DNA from: Auricularia sp. M13
Lineage: Eukaryota > Basidiomycota > Agaricomycetes > Auriculariales > Auriculariaceae
NCBI GenBank assembly: GCA_037042915.1
Contig: CM073194.1
Coordinates: 744,001 to 808,000, forward strand
Reading direction: 5' to 3'
Length of the DNA stretch: 64,000 nucleotides
Position numbers and translations under genes: made by a program. Under the pieces are notes generated by a model. That model had not been told where the DNA came from. It did not search any database and was given only the letters and a program-made list of their open reading frames with translations. Position 1 is the first letter of the stretch, and each line of letters begins with the position of its first letter. Shown here in pieces: positions 23,001-33,955 of the stretch.

Positions 23001-24100
23001 GGATCGTCAACCGCGAACATGCTGAAATTATCATCAACTTCAAGGAATGCTGCATGACAGGCGGCGAACCTGTTCCAGATGGCGGGCCAGAGGAAGTTCG
23101 CTTTCATTCTCAGGATGAGCTCGAATACCAGGACGTAGAAGTTTGAGCGGAACGTCGGCAGGTTAGAGCCAGCGGGTCTAAGCTTCTCATTCGCCCAGTT
23201 GGTAAGGGCAGGCTGCTCGTCGTTGAAGAATCTGAGGAAGTCAATTACATGTTATGCAATTTCTCGCGTGCGAGACTTACATGCCGCGATACTGCACGGT
23301 GGGTTTTCCCGCGCTGCAGTCGGAGCCTCGAACGAGGAAGACACCATTGTTCCGCTCTGCAGGCGGAGAATCCGTCCAATACCACCTACGGAGTTGGCTT
23401 GAGCAAGCGGAGTCTCCGCGCAGAGCCAACGTGGCTGCTTACCATGGCGATACGCCGAGCTGCTCAGAGAGTGTGTATAGCCCAAAGATAGTACCCCGCT
23501 TGTCCGCGCCAGCGATGACGAGGGCGTCTGACAGCGAGAAGCGTCAACCGAGATGCAGGCCCATGAATAACCGCGGCGCACCTTTGACCCCAGGCATTGG
23601 CGAAGCGACATGCTGCAGAAGGAACGCTTCCCACTGACCCCGAGTGCCCGACACATCGATCTTGCCAGATTTAACCAGCGAATCTATCACGTCCGACCTT
23701 CCTATCGTGCCCGCGATTATGGCCGTGGGCGCGTTGACGGGTGCTTGCGCGGGTCCGGAGCCAGTAGACGTGGTCGTGCGATTCACAACGGGAATTTTCG
23801 TGCCAGTCGTCCGCTGGAAGTCCAGGGCGAGGTCAGCTGCAGTGCGGTGCACGCCTGTTGCACCTGTTCAGCTTATAATTTCAGCAGCGTTCAAGACCGC
23901 GAAAACGAACCCGGCCAGTCCGAAGGCGACGTGATAATCGGCGGGAATGCTGATCTTTGGCCTTTGGCGAGGAAGGTGACCGTGTTCTTAGAGGGCGCGA
24001 ATGCGAGACATTGCGGCGTATCGATGGGCAGAATTGCAGATACCTGCAATACCTGCCAGGTGAGGAGCGGCGCAAGATTCTGAATATTATATAACCGCAT
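20038..24100 (-). CDS. GH115 xylan alpha-1,2-glucuronidase, copy 1
   Basis: GH115 enzymes cut (4-O-methyl)glucuronic acid from internal and terminal xylose of glucuronoxylan, so they debranch hardwood and grass hemicellulose. The protein spans about a dozen exons. Seen in order: DTPQCLAFAPS, IITSPSDWPG, PTAIIAGTIGRSDVID, DDPMSQFLADYYGVVMGTSH and QEPMMRSTPLEF, SGDLPLGDSTNIALLE, MRVPDDITLLWTDDNWGHVQ, VWVLNVGD-type strand, GKWDHMMDQTHFGYAYWQQ, SPSGPREFSFNVTSSTPW, then a C-terminal beta-domain ending LQTSYLGPPESS. All motif blocks match copy 2 and no frame break was found. The N-terminus from the ATG at 24100 has a weaker signal peptide than copy 2, so the first exon may be mis-set. A TATA-like TATAAG lies near 24153-24158. 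Presumably extracellular and induced by xylan. Confidence 0.88.
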
Positions 24101-24159
24101 GTGGGGCGAGTGGGTGCGCGGTAGCCGTCATGTTCATGGTGGGAAACGACCCTTATATG

Positions 24160-25041
24160 TCTCGCAGACGGAACGCCATCATCATCACAGGGTCCACATA
24201 CGGCAGTTATTTTCGGAGACGAAGGCGAGCCAGATTGAGGAGCAGGATGGCTCCCAGCGCTGAAGACGACGTGTGCAAGACCGTGTGACCTCAGTGCGGC
24301 TGAATACTGTCCCTAAAGCGGCCCAGACGGAAAGCGGACCGGAGGATATAGCTTCCACTGTCAGAGGCCCTCCAGAGGTTCGCGAAGACCAATAGACGAG
24401 CAGAGCGGACATGAATAGGCGCGGACAGCGGCGGTCCGTGACCAAGTGCGCTCGGGCCAGTGTGTGAAAATTGCTGTCCAGTACTCAGCAGAGGCGTGTG
24501 ATCTTTGAACGTGTCGAAAAGGGCGCAGATACATAGCTTCCGCGACTCCTTCGCGAGCCTCGGCCGGATGTTGGCGAAAAAACAAGAGTCCGAGACCGGA
24601 TTGACCGCTTAGCATGCAGTAAACTGCGCATACGCCATGGCAAAAGTACATCATAGACCGCGCGCCGTCCGCGGCTGCGTTGCAGTATGTAATGGACGAC
24701 AAGCTTCAAGAGGTCAGACCGGTCAGGACTCGGAGGACAAAGTGGCTGGAATTTGCCGCAGACGGCGTTCTCAACCTGCTCCCCGAGGCCCAAATATTTG
24801 CCATCTCTTGTCAATGCCCCTAACAACTTGGATCGGAAACAAAGGTCTGACAGTTCGAGTTGCGATTAGTTTCTTGTGGGGCATAGGCTTTTTGGGCAAC
24901 AAAAGGGTAATCAGATTCAACGCCAATGATATGTACCCGGGGCGTAAGCTACGCGATTAGAACAAACGAGCGGCTGGGGGAAACGAGCGAGGACATGACG
25001 ATGTGCAGGGTATAGATTGATAAGGAGGTATGTCACTCGAG
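24160..25041. other. Intergenic, no supported gene
   Basis: About 0.9 kb between GH115 copy 1 and the acidic membrane protein. It holds the GH115 promoter; other frames are unsupported. Confidence 0.5.
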
Positions 25042-26356
25042 TTAGTCCGTTAAAGGGACTGCTGCGACATTGGAGGGGGCAGGCTTGACGAACCAAGGAC
25101 CGACATCTTCGCGCCCGAGCGCATGGGGGTGAGCATGTCCCTTCTCTACGTCCTCTATGACCTCAACTTCCGCGGGAATAGCAACATAGCTGGAAGGGCG
25201 GCGACGACGGAGCCGGAAAGCGAAAAGCGCGAGGACGCCCAGCAGGAAGACCGAGCTAGCGGCGACAATGCAGGGAGATGCGCCATGTGCGAAGGCGGTC
25301 ATATCCGCAAGGCGTGGCAATTGAGCGTGAGCTTCGTCTTGCAGGGACCGAGGAATAATCTTGGACGAGCTCGCTGTACAACGACGGTTAGACAGGTAAA
25401 TGGCAGTGAGAGGGTGGCCATATACCTTCGAGGTCGATGGTACCAACGACATCGATCTTGCTGGATGGGAGAGCAACCTTGACACCCACGGACGCAGAGA
25501 CGGTCGGCGCGGCAGGTTGAGCACCTTCGTCGTCGCTGCTGGAAACACCATCCTCGCTGCTTTGCGAGGACTCCCCATCGCTCGCGCTGGGCACGCCTTC
25601 GTCGCCACTTGACGCGGCGCTGGCCGCATTGGCCCTCGGAGAAAGACTCCTGATACGACGAGTGTGGCGTCCCTGGACAGCGCGACGCTTAATACGCGCT
25701 GCAGTAGCGGGAAGAATGGGGACAATGATGTCCTTGTCGTCCTTGTCCTCGCCTTCGTCCTCCTCCTCCTCTTCGTCGTCCTCGTCGGAGCTGCTATCGC
25801 TGGAGCTGGAGGAACTATCGTCTTCGTCTTCCTCCTCGTCTTCCTCCTCCTCCTCGTCTTCTTCCTCGTCGTCGCCTTCCTCTGCGTCCTTCCCGTCTTC
25901 GATCTTGACAAGAACGGTACCATCGACGGCTGCGTTGGCGGCCGGCTGAGCGTGCGCGTGCTGCTTACAGTTGCACCGCCGCTCGATCGCAGCCCTCGAG
26001 AGCTGAGGACCAGAGCGTTTCGAACGGCGGGCTCCAGAAGTGCCGACGTGGAGAGGTAGCCGTGCTGTCGATGCGGCGAGCCCGACGGCAGCTTCCACGC
26101 GCACGCTGCCGGTAATCGCGCCTTCCGCGCCGCTGTCACTGTCGGACTCGTCGCCGCTGCTCAGACTGTCGTCCGAGGTAAGGCCACCGTCGCTCGACGT
26201 ATCGCCGTTGGCGCCGATGCTGATTGCGATGCGCTGGCGGCGGCGAAGACCTTGAGCCTGGGGCTTATGCACCTGCGCCTTGGCGTACGGCGCCGTGAGG
26301 ACGACAGGACCACCTGGCGCACGCCGCGCGCCTGCGTACGAAGCCGGCAAGCGCAT
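25042..26356 (-). CDS. Single-pass membrane protein with very acidic Ser/Asp/Glu domain
   Basis: Two exons (26356-25426 and 25373-25042; 52 bp intron) give 420 residues. Residues 55-85 and 185-235 are strongly acidic, the latter an almost pure run of Glu, Asp and Ser. One hydrophobic helix (IVAASSVFLLGVLALFAFRL) near residues 340-362 is followed by RRRRPSS and a 60-residue tail, suggesting an acidic N-terminal domain outside or in the lumen and a short cytosolic tail. A basic stretch (RRSKRSGPQLSRAAIERR) and dispersed Ser-Asp pairs could be kinase targets. No known domain recognised. It lies between the two GH115 genes on the same strand, but nothing ties its role to xylan. The start is uncertain because no signal peptide is seen; an upstream exon may exist. 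Confidence 0.6.
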
Positions 26357-27222
26357 TCCGAGTCGTAGGCACTGAACAAGGGAGTGACTCGAGCAAAAGG
26401 TGGGCAGCCAAGAGCAGCCAAGTTTCAAGAAATATAAAACGAAAGCTCGCGCCAGGCGAGCGAAGCGAAGATGGAGTCGTGGAGCAGCCAATCCGAGCGG
26501 GCTCACACGACCAGAATTTTATGCAAATCCCGGCCATTGGCGTCATGGAGATTGCCAAGCCATCGCAACGGCTTCGTGCCGAAAGGCTGGTACTCAACAC
26601 CGCGCCATAGGCAGGTTTGTGCCTACTCGATGTAGATGGCAAAATGAAAAGCAGGTATCGAGGGTGGGACGAGAGGGAGAAGTCGGATTGACCTTGCAAG
26701 CTGTTTTTTTGAGGTGTTCAACTCTGGTAAACTCCGTCAACCTTCGCGGAGACAGAAGCTCAGAAGCCCCGCGTAAATCGCCGCGCCTCGCACAGGCGCA
26801 AAGGGGTTGTGCGAAAGGTTGCAGAGTAAAGCCTTGGTCCCCCGCAGCTGAGAAAGCACTTTCAGAGGACGTGCGTTCAGCGCCAGATTGGGACCCAATA
26901 TCATGGGAACAGGAGCCACGGCGCCTGCAATCGATTCTGGGTGATGCCAAGAGAGACTGGTGCAAATGTAAAGATAGTACTGCCAAGGAGCTTTGAGCAA
27001 ACACCACAGAAAGGCTGAAGCAACGCGCAGAAGTTGCAAAGGTCGATATTCTTCGTGTCTCTTTTCTCATCAGATTGCAGTGGCAGATGAGTGTACTTGG
27101 GTACCTTGGGTGCGGGGACAGGAATCGCTGCAGCACGTTTGAATAGCTTGAACCCATGTCGACACAGACAGTGCCAATATTAACCTGTTATTAGTATTAA
27201 CGTAATACAGTGGCCGTGTTCA
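26357..27222. other. Intergenic, no supported gene
   Basis: About 0.87 kb between the acidic membrane gene and the 3' end of GH115 copy 2. A long minus-strand frame at 26594-27157 has no motif and no ATG-supported structure. Confidence 0.5.
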
Positions 27223-30200
27223 TCATACGCGCGAACTCTCCGGGGGACCAAGGTAACTCGGTAGCAAACCGCCCACGTCCACGACCTGCAGGTTTGAAAC
27301 AAAGGATCAGCTTCCATCGTACAGACAACACCCATAAGCAGCGCACGCACAAATTTCTCAAATACAACGCCGGGAGTCATCATCGAGATTTTGAGCGAAT
27401 GCTTTCCCGGCGCGACGTCCTCGAAGGTAGTTGTGACGACGCGCACGCCATTCGCGACGGCGTCGTTCCAGTCCGGCGGGACGTACTTCTCCGGGGGCAG
27501 GAGGGGCACGGGCTGGACGGTCTGTACCGCGCCGCCATCCAACGAGATGCCGTACAGCAGCGGGCCGTCCGCGAGCAGGTTGAACGACGAGAAGAGATGC
27601 GCATTCACGGTGTATGTCGTCGAGTTGCCGCCCGTGGGCGTGTTGAACGTGAAGAAGTCGTATTCAACCGATGGCTATCCAAGGTATCAGCAGTCGAACG
27701 ACACCCTAAGACGAACAAAAAAAATAAAACGCACACCAGCGCCCGCAGCGAAGTTGGGTGCAAGGCCTGGAACGTTGCTGACGCCCGAGAACGCGCGGGT
27801 GCCAAAGGCTGGGAACGCAGCAAGGCTGACCCCGTCAACTGGCGTGTTTCGCGACCAATGCTCTGCCTCCATAGACTGCGCACATCAGAAAAGCTTCATC
27901 ATTAGCGCATGCTGGACGCACCACGACACCGTCGGCCTCAACGAAACCCTTGAAGCCGGAAGGAGGGGTTGTCTTCACTGCAGGTACAGTGACGTTGACA
28001 GCGTCGCCAGCGCTGGATTGGAACATAACAAGCCCATTCTGCACACCGCCGCCGGACGGGAACTTCGTCCAGTCAACTGAAAATTCAACGCGGTGCGGCA
28101 AATCGGCCGGGCCCACGCGTCCTTTGCCGTTGTTCACGACGAGCCACGGTGCAAGACTGGTCGCGGTGTACGTGAAGGCACTGGGCCCGCTGGGCGAGAC
28201 ATCGATATAGCGCGACTTGGGGCCATACGGCGAGAGCGTCCCAAGCGTCGGCCAGCCGCAGTTGTACCCGTCCTTGCAGTTATTGCGGTTGTCGCCTGGC
28301 CACGCGCCCACACTGCCTTCGGCAGTGATGCGCATGACGCCCGCCAGCGCCGGCGCACGCGTGCGCACTTTGCGTAGCGGTGGTAGCGTATCCTGCATCG
28401 GCTAGAGCAAGAAATCAGCCTAGCTGGACCAGACCACCACGACCGGCGCACCTGCTGCCAGTAGTAATACCCCAGATGCGTCTGGTCCATCATATGGTCC
28501 CACTTGCCGCCCTGGATCGTATGGTACTTCTCCCGCAGGTCCCAGTCGACGTCGAACGCATCTTCGACCAGTTGCGCATAGACATTGGCCGAGCTGCTCG
28601 CCTGGCTTGCTAGATCTTCATTCTTCTTAGCCGCTATGTACAGCGCATGGAGGTTGGCAGTCGCCGCGACGGGGTGCAGCACAGTCTGGAAGAACGCGTC
28701 CTGCGCCGCGCGTGGAATCTGTCGGTTGACATTTTCAGTGGCGGCGAGGAGCTGCTGCCATTGCGCGTTGTACGTGTCGGCCTCGCGGTAGTTGATGGTC
28801 GAGAACGTCGCGGGCGTCGTCAGCTCCGGCTTTCGGATCGCCGTCAAGCGCGAGAAGGTCGATACGATGTTCGATATCTCCTTGGCGAGCGTCGGCGCAA
28901 CATGGAACTCGCGCTGTGCCCAGTTCGCGTAGTAGTCGAGCAAGTTGTTGCGGTCGCTGGAACGGGAATTTAGTACAAGACAGCCTAGATATGAATCGCC
29001 ACGCACAATGCAGACGTGTTGTAGGCCATGGATAGGAAGAATTCGGTCGGTATTTCGTTCGCTTTAAAGTCGCCGACGTTCAAGATCCAAACCCGTGTCG
29101 CATTGTACTCGACCGCAAGGTTTAGCTGCTGATAAGACTGTGCGCTGCGGAGACGACATGTAAGAGCCAGGCTGGTCTTGCTGTACGCAGACGCACTTGT
29201 TGATTGTGTTGATCCATTTGTAGTCCACTGGGTCGCCAACGTCTGTATGAACTCGATTAGCATCGTCATCGGTCTACAGGTGACAATATAGCACGCACAA
29301 TCGACGTGGAAGTAGATCCCCGCGCCACCCCAGCGGCTGCGTTCTGCGTCGCTCGGCAAGCGCTGGATGTGGCCCCAATTATCATCCGTCCAGAGCAACG
29401 TAATGTCGTCCGGCACACGCATGCCCATGTTGTAATAGTTCTGCACCTCCTTGTACAAGCCTATGCGAAGCGTCAACAACGCGAACTCGTAAACCGCTGC
29501 GAGGACGTACACCAGACTTGCGGAACAGTCGAGAGATCAATCGTGTTGAAGACATCAGCAAGGATTTCACGCTGCTCTACACCGAAGTAAGCTCGGAGTC
29601 AAGCTGCGCAGAGCGTGAGAAACACACTCTTGATAACTCGCTCGAGCAAGTCGATGTTTGTAGTCGGGCCAAGTGGCAGGTCACCGGAGCCGCGCATGCC
29701 GACGGTGACGACGTTCTCGTACGGCGCGCCGCGCCGTGCGCCCTCTATGAAGTATTTCTGCAGCAGGAAGGTGAGCAACAAGACCAGCATTCCAGGTGCG
29801 TATGCCAGACATACGGTGACATTCTCCGGGTTCGACTCGAAGCTCCACGTGCCCAACCCCAAGCGATTCCACTCGACAGGGCTCGAGCGCATCATGGGCT
29901 CCTGGTGCGAGGTGCCCATGACGATGCCGTAGTAGTCCGCGAGGAACTGGTTCATCGGGTCGTCCAGCGCAAATGCGCTGTTCCAGATCGGCGGCCAGAA
30001 GTAGTTGGCCTTCAGGCGCAGGAGGACCTCGAAGATGAGCACGTAGAAGTTGGAACGGAAGGATGGCAGGTCCGACCCTTTGGGGCGCAACTTTTCCTCG
30101 GCCCACTTGGTGATGGAGGGCTGCTCGTCGTTGATGAAGCTATCCGGCACCGTGAGCCGGGGTAGGAGGTAGGGAGGGAGAGGTTCTATCACGCACATGC

Positions 30201-30928
30201 CGCGGTATTGCACGGTCGGCGACCCCGCGCTGCAGTCAGAGCCTTTGACAATGTATACGCCGTTGTTCCGCTGCACGGGCGGCGTATCCGTCCAGTAATA
30301 CCTAGGTTCTCCGGTCACCCTTCGCTGTACACATCAAGTACAAGAGCGCATACCATGGCGAAACACCCAGCTGCTCAGATACGGTGTACAGACCAAAGAT
30401 GGACCCGCGCTTGTCAGCGCCGACAATGACGAGCGCATCTTGTGCACGGTCAGTTGGGATTCACGAATGTCACGCGACGAACGGCCCACCAGAAATACCA
30501 GCCACGGGCTCAGAGACGTGCTTCAAGACGAACGACTCCCACTTGCCCCGGATGGCAGATACATCGAGCTTGCCCGCCTTGACGAATTGATCCACCAAAG
30601 CCGAGCGGCCGAGCGTGCCCACGATAATGGCAGCAGGCGTTTTCAACGGCTTGCTCGCGCCAGAGATGGTGTAGTTGACGACAGGAAGGAAGCTGCCAGT
30701 CGTACGCTTGAAGTCTTCGCTAAGGTCCTGCGCGGCGCGCTGCACGCCCGGCCAGTCTGTGGGCGAGGTGACGATGGGCGGGAGGTTCGCGCGCTGCCTC
30801 GGCGCAAGGAGAGGCGCAGCTTTCGCAGACGGCGAGAACACCAGACACTGCGGCTGCACGACCGGGAGGACGACCGCCACGCTTCGCGCTGCGAACGCGA
30901 GCGCGAGCGCAAACGCGGAAAGCTGCAT
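27223..30928 (-). CDS. GH115 xylan alpha-1,2-glucuronidase, copy 2
   Basis: A second GH115 enzyme, collinear with copy 1. It starts with a clear signal peptide (MQLSAFALALAFAARSVAVV), then VVQPQCLVFSPS, PTDWPGVQRAAQDLSEDF, PAAIIVGTLGRSALVDQF, WYYWTDTPPVQRNNGVY, DDPMNQFLADYYGIVMGTSH, SGDLPLGPTTNIDLLE, MRVPDDITLLWTDDNWGH, RVWILNVGDFKANEIPTEFF, GKWDHMMDQTHLGYYYWQQ and a C-terminal domain ending LLPSYLGPPESS. Intron positions appear shared with copy 1 in most places, which supports gene duplication rather than independent gain. No frame break found. CATAAAAGG near 30963-30972 may serve as a TATA box. Secreted; it would act with xylanases on glucuronoxylan. Confidence 0.9.
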
Positions 30929-30972
30929 GATGGCAATCAGGCGATGGTGCGCCCGTGCGTCGCCCTTTTATG

Positions 30973-32528
30973 TCGCGAATATTCCGTGTGAACGAATATG
31001 CCATTGCGCGGGCGGCTTGCTTGGCACTGTCGCACCGAGTTCGGAAAAACCATGCGAAGCGGCGGCGGCGGCGGCGTACCCCGTACCCCGCGTACCCCGC
31101 AATATCGCGGAGCCGAGTCGGAATAGGCATGGAGGCATGGACGTGCCACACTACGGGCTCCGGGTTGAAGACGAGCTGGGAGGCGCGCCTATGGTCGCGA
31201 AACCAAAAGGCGTATATCACGTATATCCGGGATGAACGCTCACGCGCTCACGTGTTGCGTCAGGGCGCCTGTGCGCCGTCGTCGATAAAACTTCGGGCTG
31301 TCGCGGCCAGTCATGATGCTAACAAGGCACATAACCTGAACCCCCTGCACAGTGCCAAATGCTCACGAACAGGGTCTGCGGCGGCCGAGTCGACAAAGAG
31401 CGACCGCCGTGCGAACAAGAAATGGTCGTCTACAAGAGCCGCAGCGATGCCAGTCGGAGCTACAGTGACAGTCCAGGTAAAGCAGCAATAGGCGGCTGTC
31501 AATTCATCGATGCTCTGCTCGTTCATGCCACGAGGAAGAGCGCCGCCGTAGCCGATAATTGGGAGATTCGTCGTAAAAATGGCTGAACCGGTATGTCAAT
31601 GCGACCTGGAGTTGCAGTTGGGACTATGGAGGACGGAGCGAGCGGAAATTCCACGATTTTTTCGCGTCAAAAAATCATTTGCAACCTGTTCTCGCAGCCA
31701 TTTCATCGTCCCGACAGCCGGCCCAAAGCAGAAATCGCCATGGTGCGGTGTGCAAAGCTCGCTCTTATCATTATTTCGCCTCCCGATTCTGCTCAGAACG
31801 GATACACCAGCCGGCGTTACTTTAGTTCAGACGAAGATTTGTTCGCTACTAGGTCGTGCGCAACACTCACGATTTAAGTTCTGCATGACACTCAAAGCCA
31901 TATAGTTCTCCCATCAAGACGATTAGAGCGTGTGAAGACCACAGCGGATTGTTGGAGGAGCCAGGAGGATCTGAGCAGGAGAACGATGCCAACACGCATT
32001 CATTCTCCGCCCGTGTTCTTCCCACCCGACCAAAAAGGTTGGAGGTGCGATCCTGCTTGGACTCTTGATCGTGGTTCCGACCGTCATGGATGCTGCACCT
32101 GCGCTCTTATCAAGGTACGATCAGCTTGCGGCTACAAGATAAATTGTTTTTTCAGCCGTACATCGTACCCCGCCCGCCATCTCTTTGCTCTGCAGCTTAC
32201 CCTGTCCTCGGCTTTTTCCTCGCGCTCAATCTTAATCTTTTTAAAGCGTACATAACGTCCGAATCCTCGTACTAACCTCCAGCTGCGTGCACACCAACCG
32301 CTTCAACGGTTTTAGGCCAAATTGACGTGTCGGGCCTTGACTTTGAGGCGATTTACGCAATATCATGGCTTTCAGCTGAAAAAGATGCGCGGAAGTCCTG
32401 CCCCAACGCAAACAGGCGACCGGGCTCTGTTTAAACCGAGGATCTGTCGATTCCCGCGCTGGCAGGGGTTGTCGGAGTTGCTTGCTCTGGGGCTGGTTTC
32501 TTTGTCTCATCGACGCTCACCATATTAG
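30973..32528. other. Divergent intergenic region, no supported gene
   Basis: About 1.55 kb between GH115 copy 2 and the F-box gene. It includes a GGC run and a short ACCCCGCGT-type tandem near 31062-31100. Several medium frames exist but lack motifs. It must contain both promoters. Confidence 0.5.
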
Positions 32529-33728
32529 ATGAGCTCCCTTGCTCTGCCCTCAGAGCTTTGGGTGATCATCTTCGAGCGCATCGCCAACCTCGGCGTTGCC
32601 CATCATGATCCTCGCGGGCTCAGGTCCAGAGCGGAGAGCAACTCGCTGTTATGTTCGTGCGCTCTTGTATGCCGAGCATGGACGTCCCCCGCACAGACAG
32701 TTCTCTTTAGATCCATTCAGCTGGGAACCAGAATCTCCAGGGATAATACACCGGCCGTTGGGGACACGACTGACTCGCTGAGGGACGTCTACATAATTCT
32801 CAGCCAGCGCGCCACGCTTCCTAGCCTCGTTCGCTCGGTTCACCTCGGCGTAGACTTGGAGACCTCTGCGCGCGATGCCCCAGCCGTCTATATCACCCAC
32901 TCCCGCTTACCGGACGTTCTAAACGTCATCGCGCTCTGTCCCCAACTCATACACGTCAACATACTAATCGGTGCTGCTCCCCCCAACGACGGCACAGTCA
33001 CACCGCCTTTCTTCCACGAATCTGCGATTGCTCGCGCACTGGCTTCGAAGCCGAGGCTGTCGCAGCTGACAATCAGCAATCTATACAACGTGGGGGTCTG
33101 CCACGAATTCGGATTGCAACATCCCTCCTCCGCGGTGGCGCATCAGTTCATCCACGCAGTGTCGTCTTCTCTGACCGTGCTGGACGTTCGTCTCACCGCC
33201 GCGGACGAATGGTTCGTGCTTCTTCCGAGGTTTCCCAAGCTGAAAGAGCTGCGCTGTTACTCGCACTCCACGGAGCACTTCACCCTAACAGCCTCATTGC
33301 GCGCGGTGCTACGGGAAGGCTGCCCAGCCCTGCGTCGCGCGCGTCTGGACGGGATCGACGGGGAGGTGCTTGGAGCCATACCAAACTATATAACCCACCT
33401 TTCTCTACGCACTTCCGTTGGGGCGGAGGCTGACGACGCCGACCTATCGCGCTTCCCCTCGCTGCGGCACCTGGAAATAGATACAGGCAGTGGCGCGAGC
33501 GTGGTCAGGCTTTTACGGTACGCGCCCCCGACTCTGCGGTCCCTGAGGATTCCGGTGTTTGCCTTGTGGTCGGCGAATGATGCGATGGCTTTCGAGGCGG
33601 CGTTGTGTGGTCTCCCTGCGCTCGAACGCCTGATCATAGTTCGACGGTCGCCTCACGTTGAATTTGTCATGCCGTCCCTTGCTGCAAACGTCGATGTTGT
33701 AGACGATGTGGGTGAACCGTCGCGGTGA
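32529..33728 (+). CDS. F-box domain protein
   Basis: An intronless gene of 399 residues. The first 60 residues form an F-box-like motif (LPSELWVIIFERIANLG, then CALVCRAWTSPAQTVLFRSI), which recruits substrates to SCF ubiquitin ligase through Skp1. The rest has irregular leucine-rich strands (LPSLVRSVHLGVDL, FPKLKELRCYSHS, FPSLRHLEIDTGS, PPTLRSLRIPVFAL, LPALERLIIV) like the leucine-rich repeats of the large agaricomycete F-box families. The domain order and length are typical. Target unknown. Frame is open throughout, with the ATG at 32529 directly before the F-box. Confidence 0.85.
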   Translation: MSSLALPSELWVIIFERIANLGVAHHDPRGLRSRAESNSLLCSCALVCRAWTSPAQTVLFRSIQLGTRISRDNTPAVGDTTDSLRDVYIILSQRATLPSLVRSVHLGVDLETSARDAPAVYITHSRLPDVLNVIALCPQLIHVNILIGAAPPNDGTVTPPFFHESAIARALASKPRLSQLTISNLYNVGVCHEFGLQHPSSAVAHQFIHAVSSSLTVLDVRLTAADEWFVLLPRFPKLKELRCYSHSTEHFTLTASLRAVLREGCPALRRARLDGIDGEVLGAIPNYITHLSLRTSVGAEADDADLSRFPSLRHLEIDTGSGASVVRLLRYAPPTLRSLRIPVFALWSANDAMAFEAALCGLPALERLIIVRRSPHVEFVMPSLAANVDVVDDVGEPSR

Positions 33729-33955
33729 CGCATGGAGCAGCTAATGATTTTTCACCAGTTCAACCCGGAAGACATAACGACTACTCCTTCAGAGTCCAGC
33801 CCAGCTGGAGCTTAGTGTTGTATATGAGACATGGGTATGACGACTATTTTGGAGATGGTCTCTTCTCGCCATGTATTCACAAATTTCCTCGTTAGATGCG
33901 TTCCAGGGCCTAGGGACAGATCGTTCCATTGTTCTAATAGAATGCTAGAGAATAT

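Noticed and set aside
26594-27157. A 187-residue minus-strand frame as a gene
   Set aside because: Mixed basic low-complexity content, no domain and no convincing start; likely chance in GC-rich DNA.
31062-31100. CRISPR-like or tandem array near the GGC run
   Set aside because: Only a simple GGC run and two or three copies of a short ACCCCGCGT-type unit, with no spacers.
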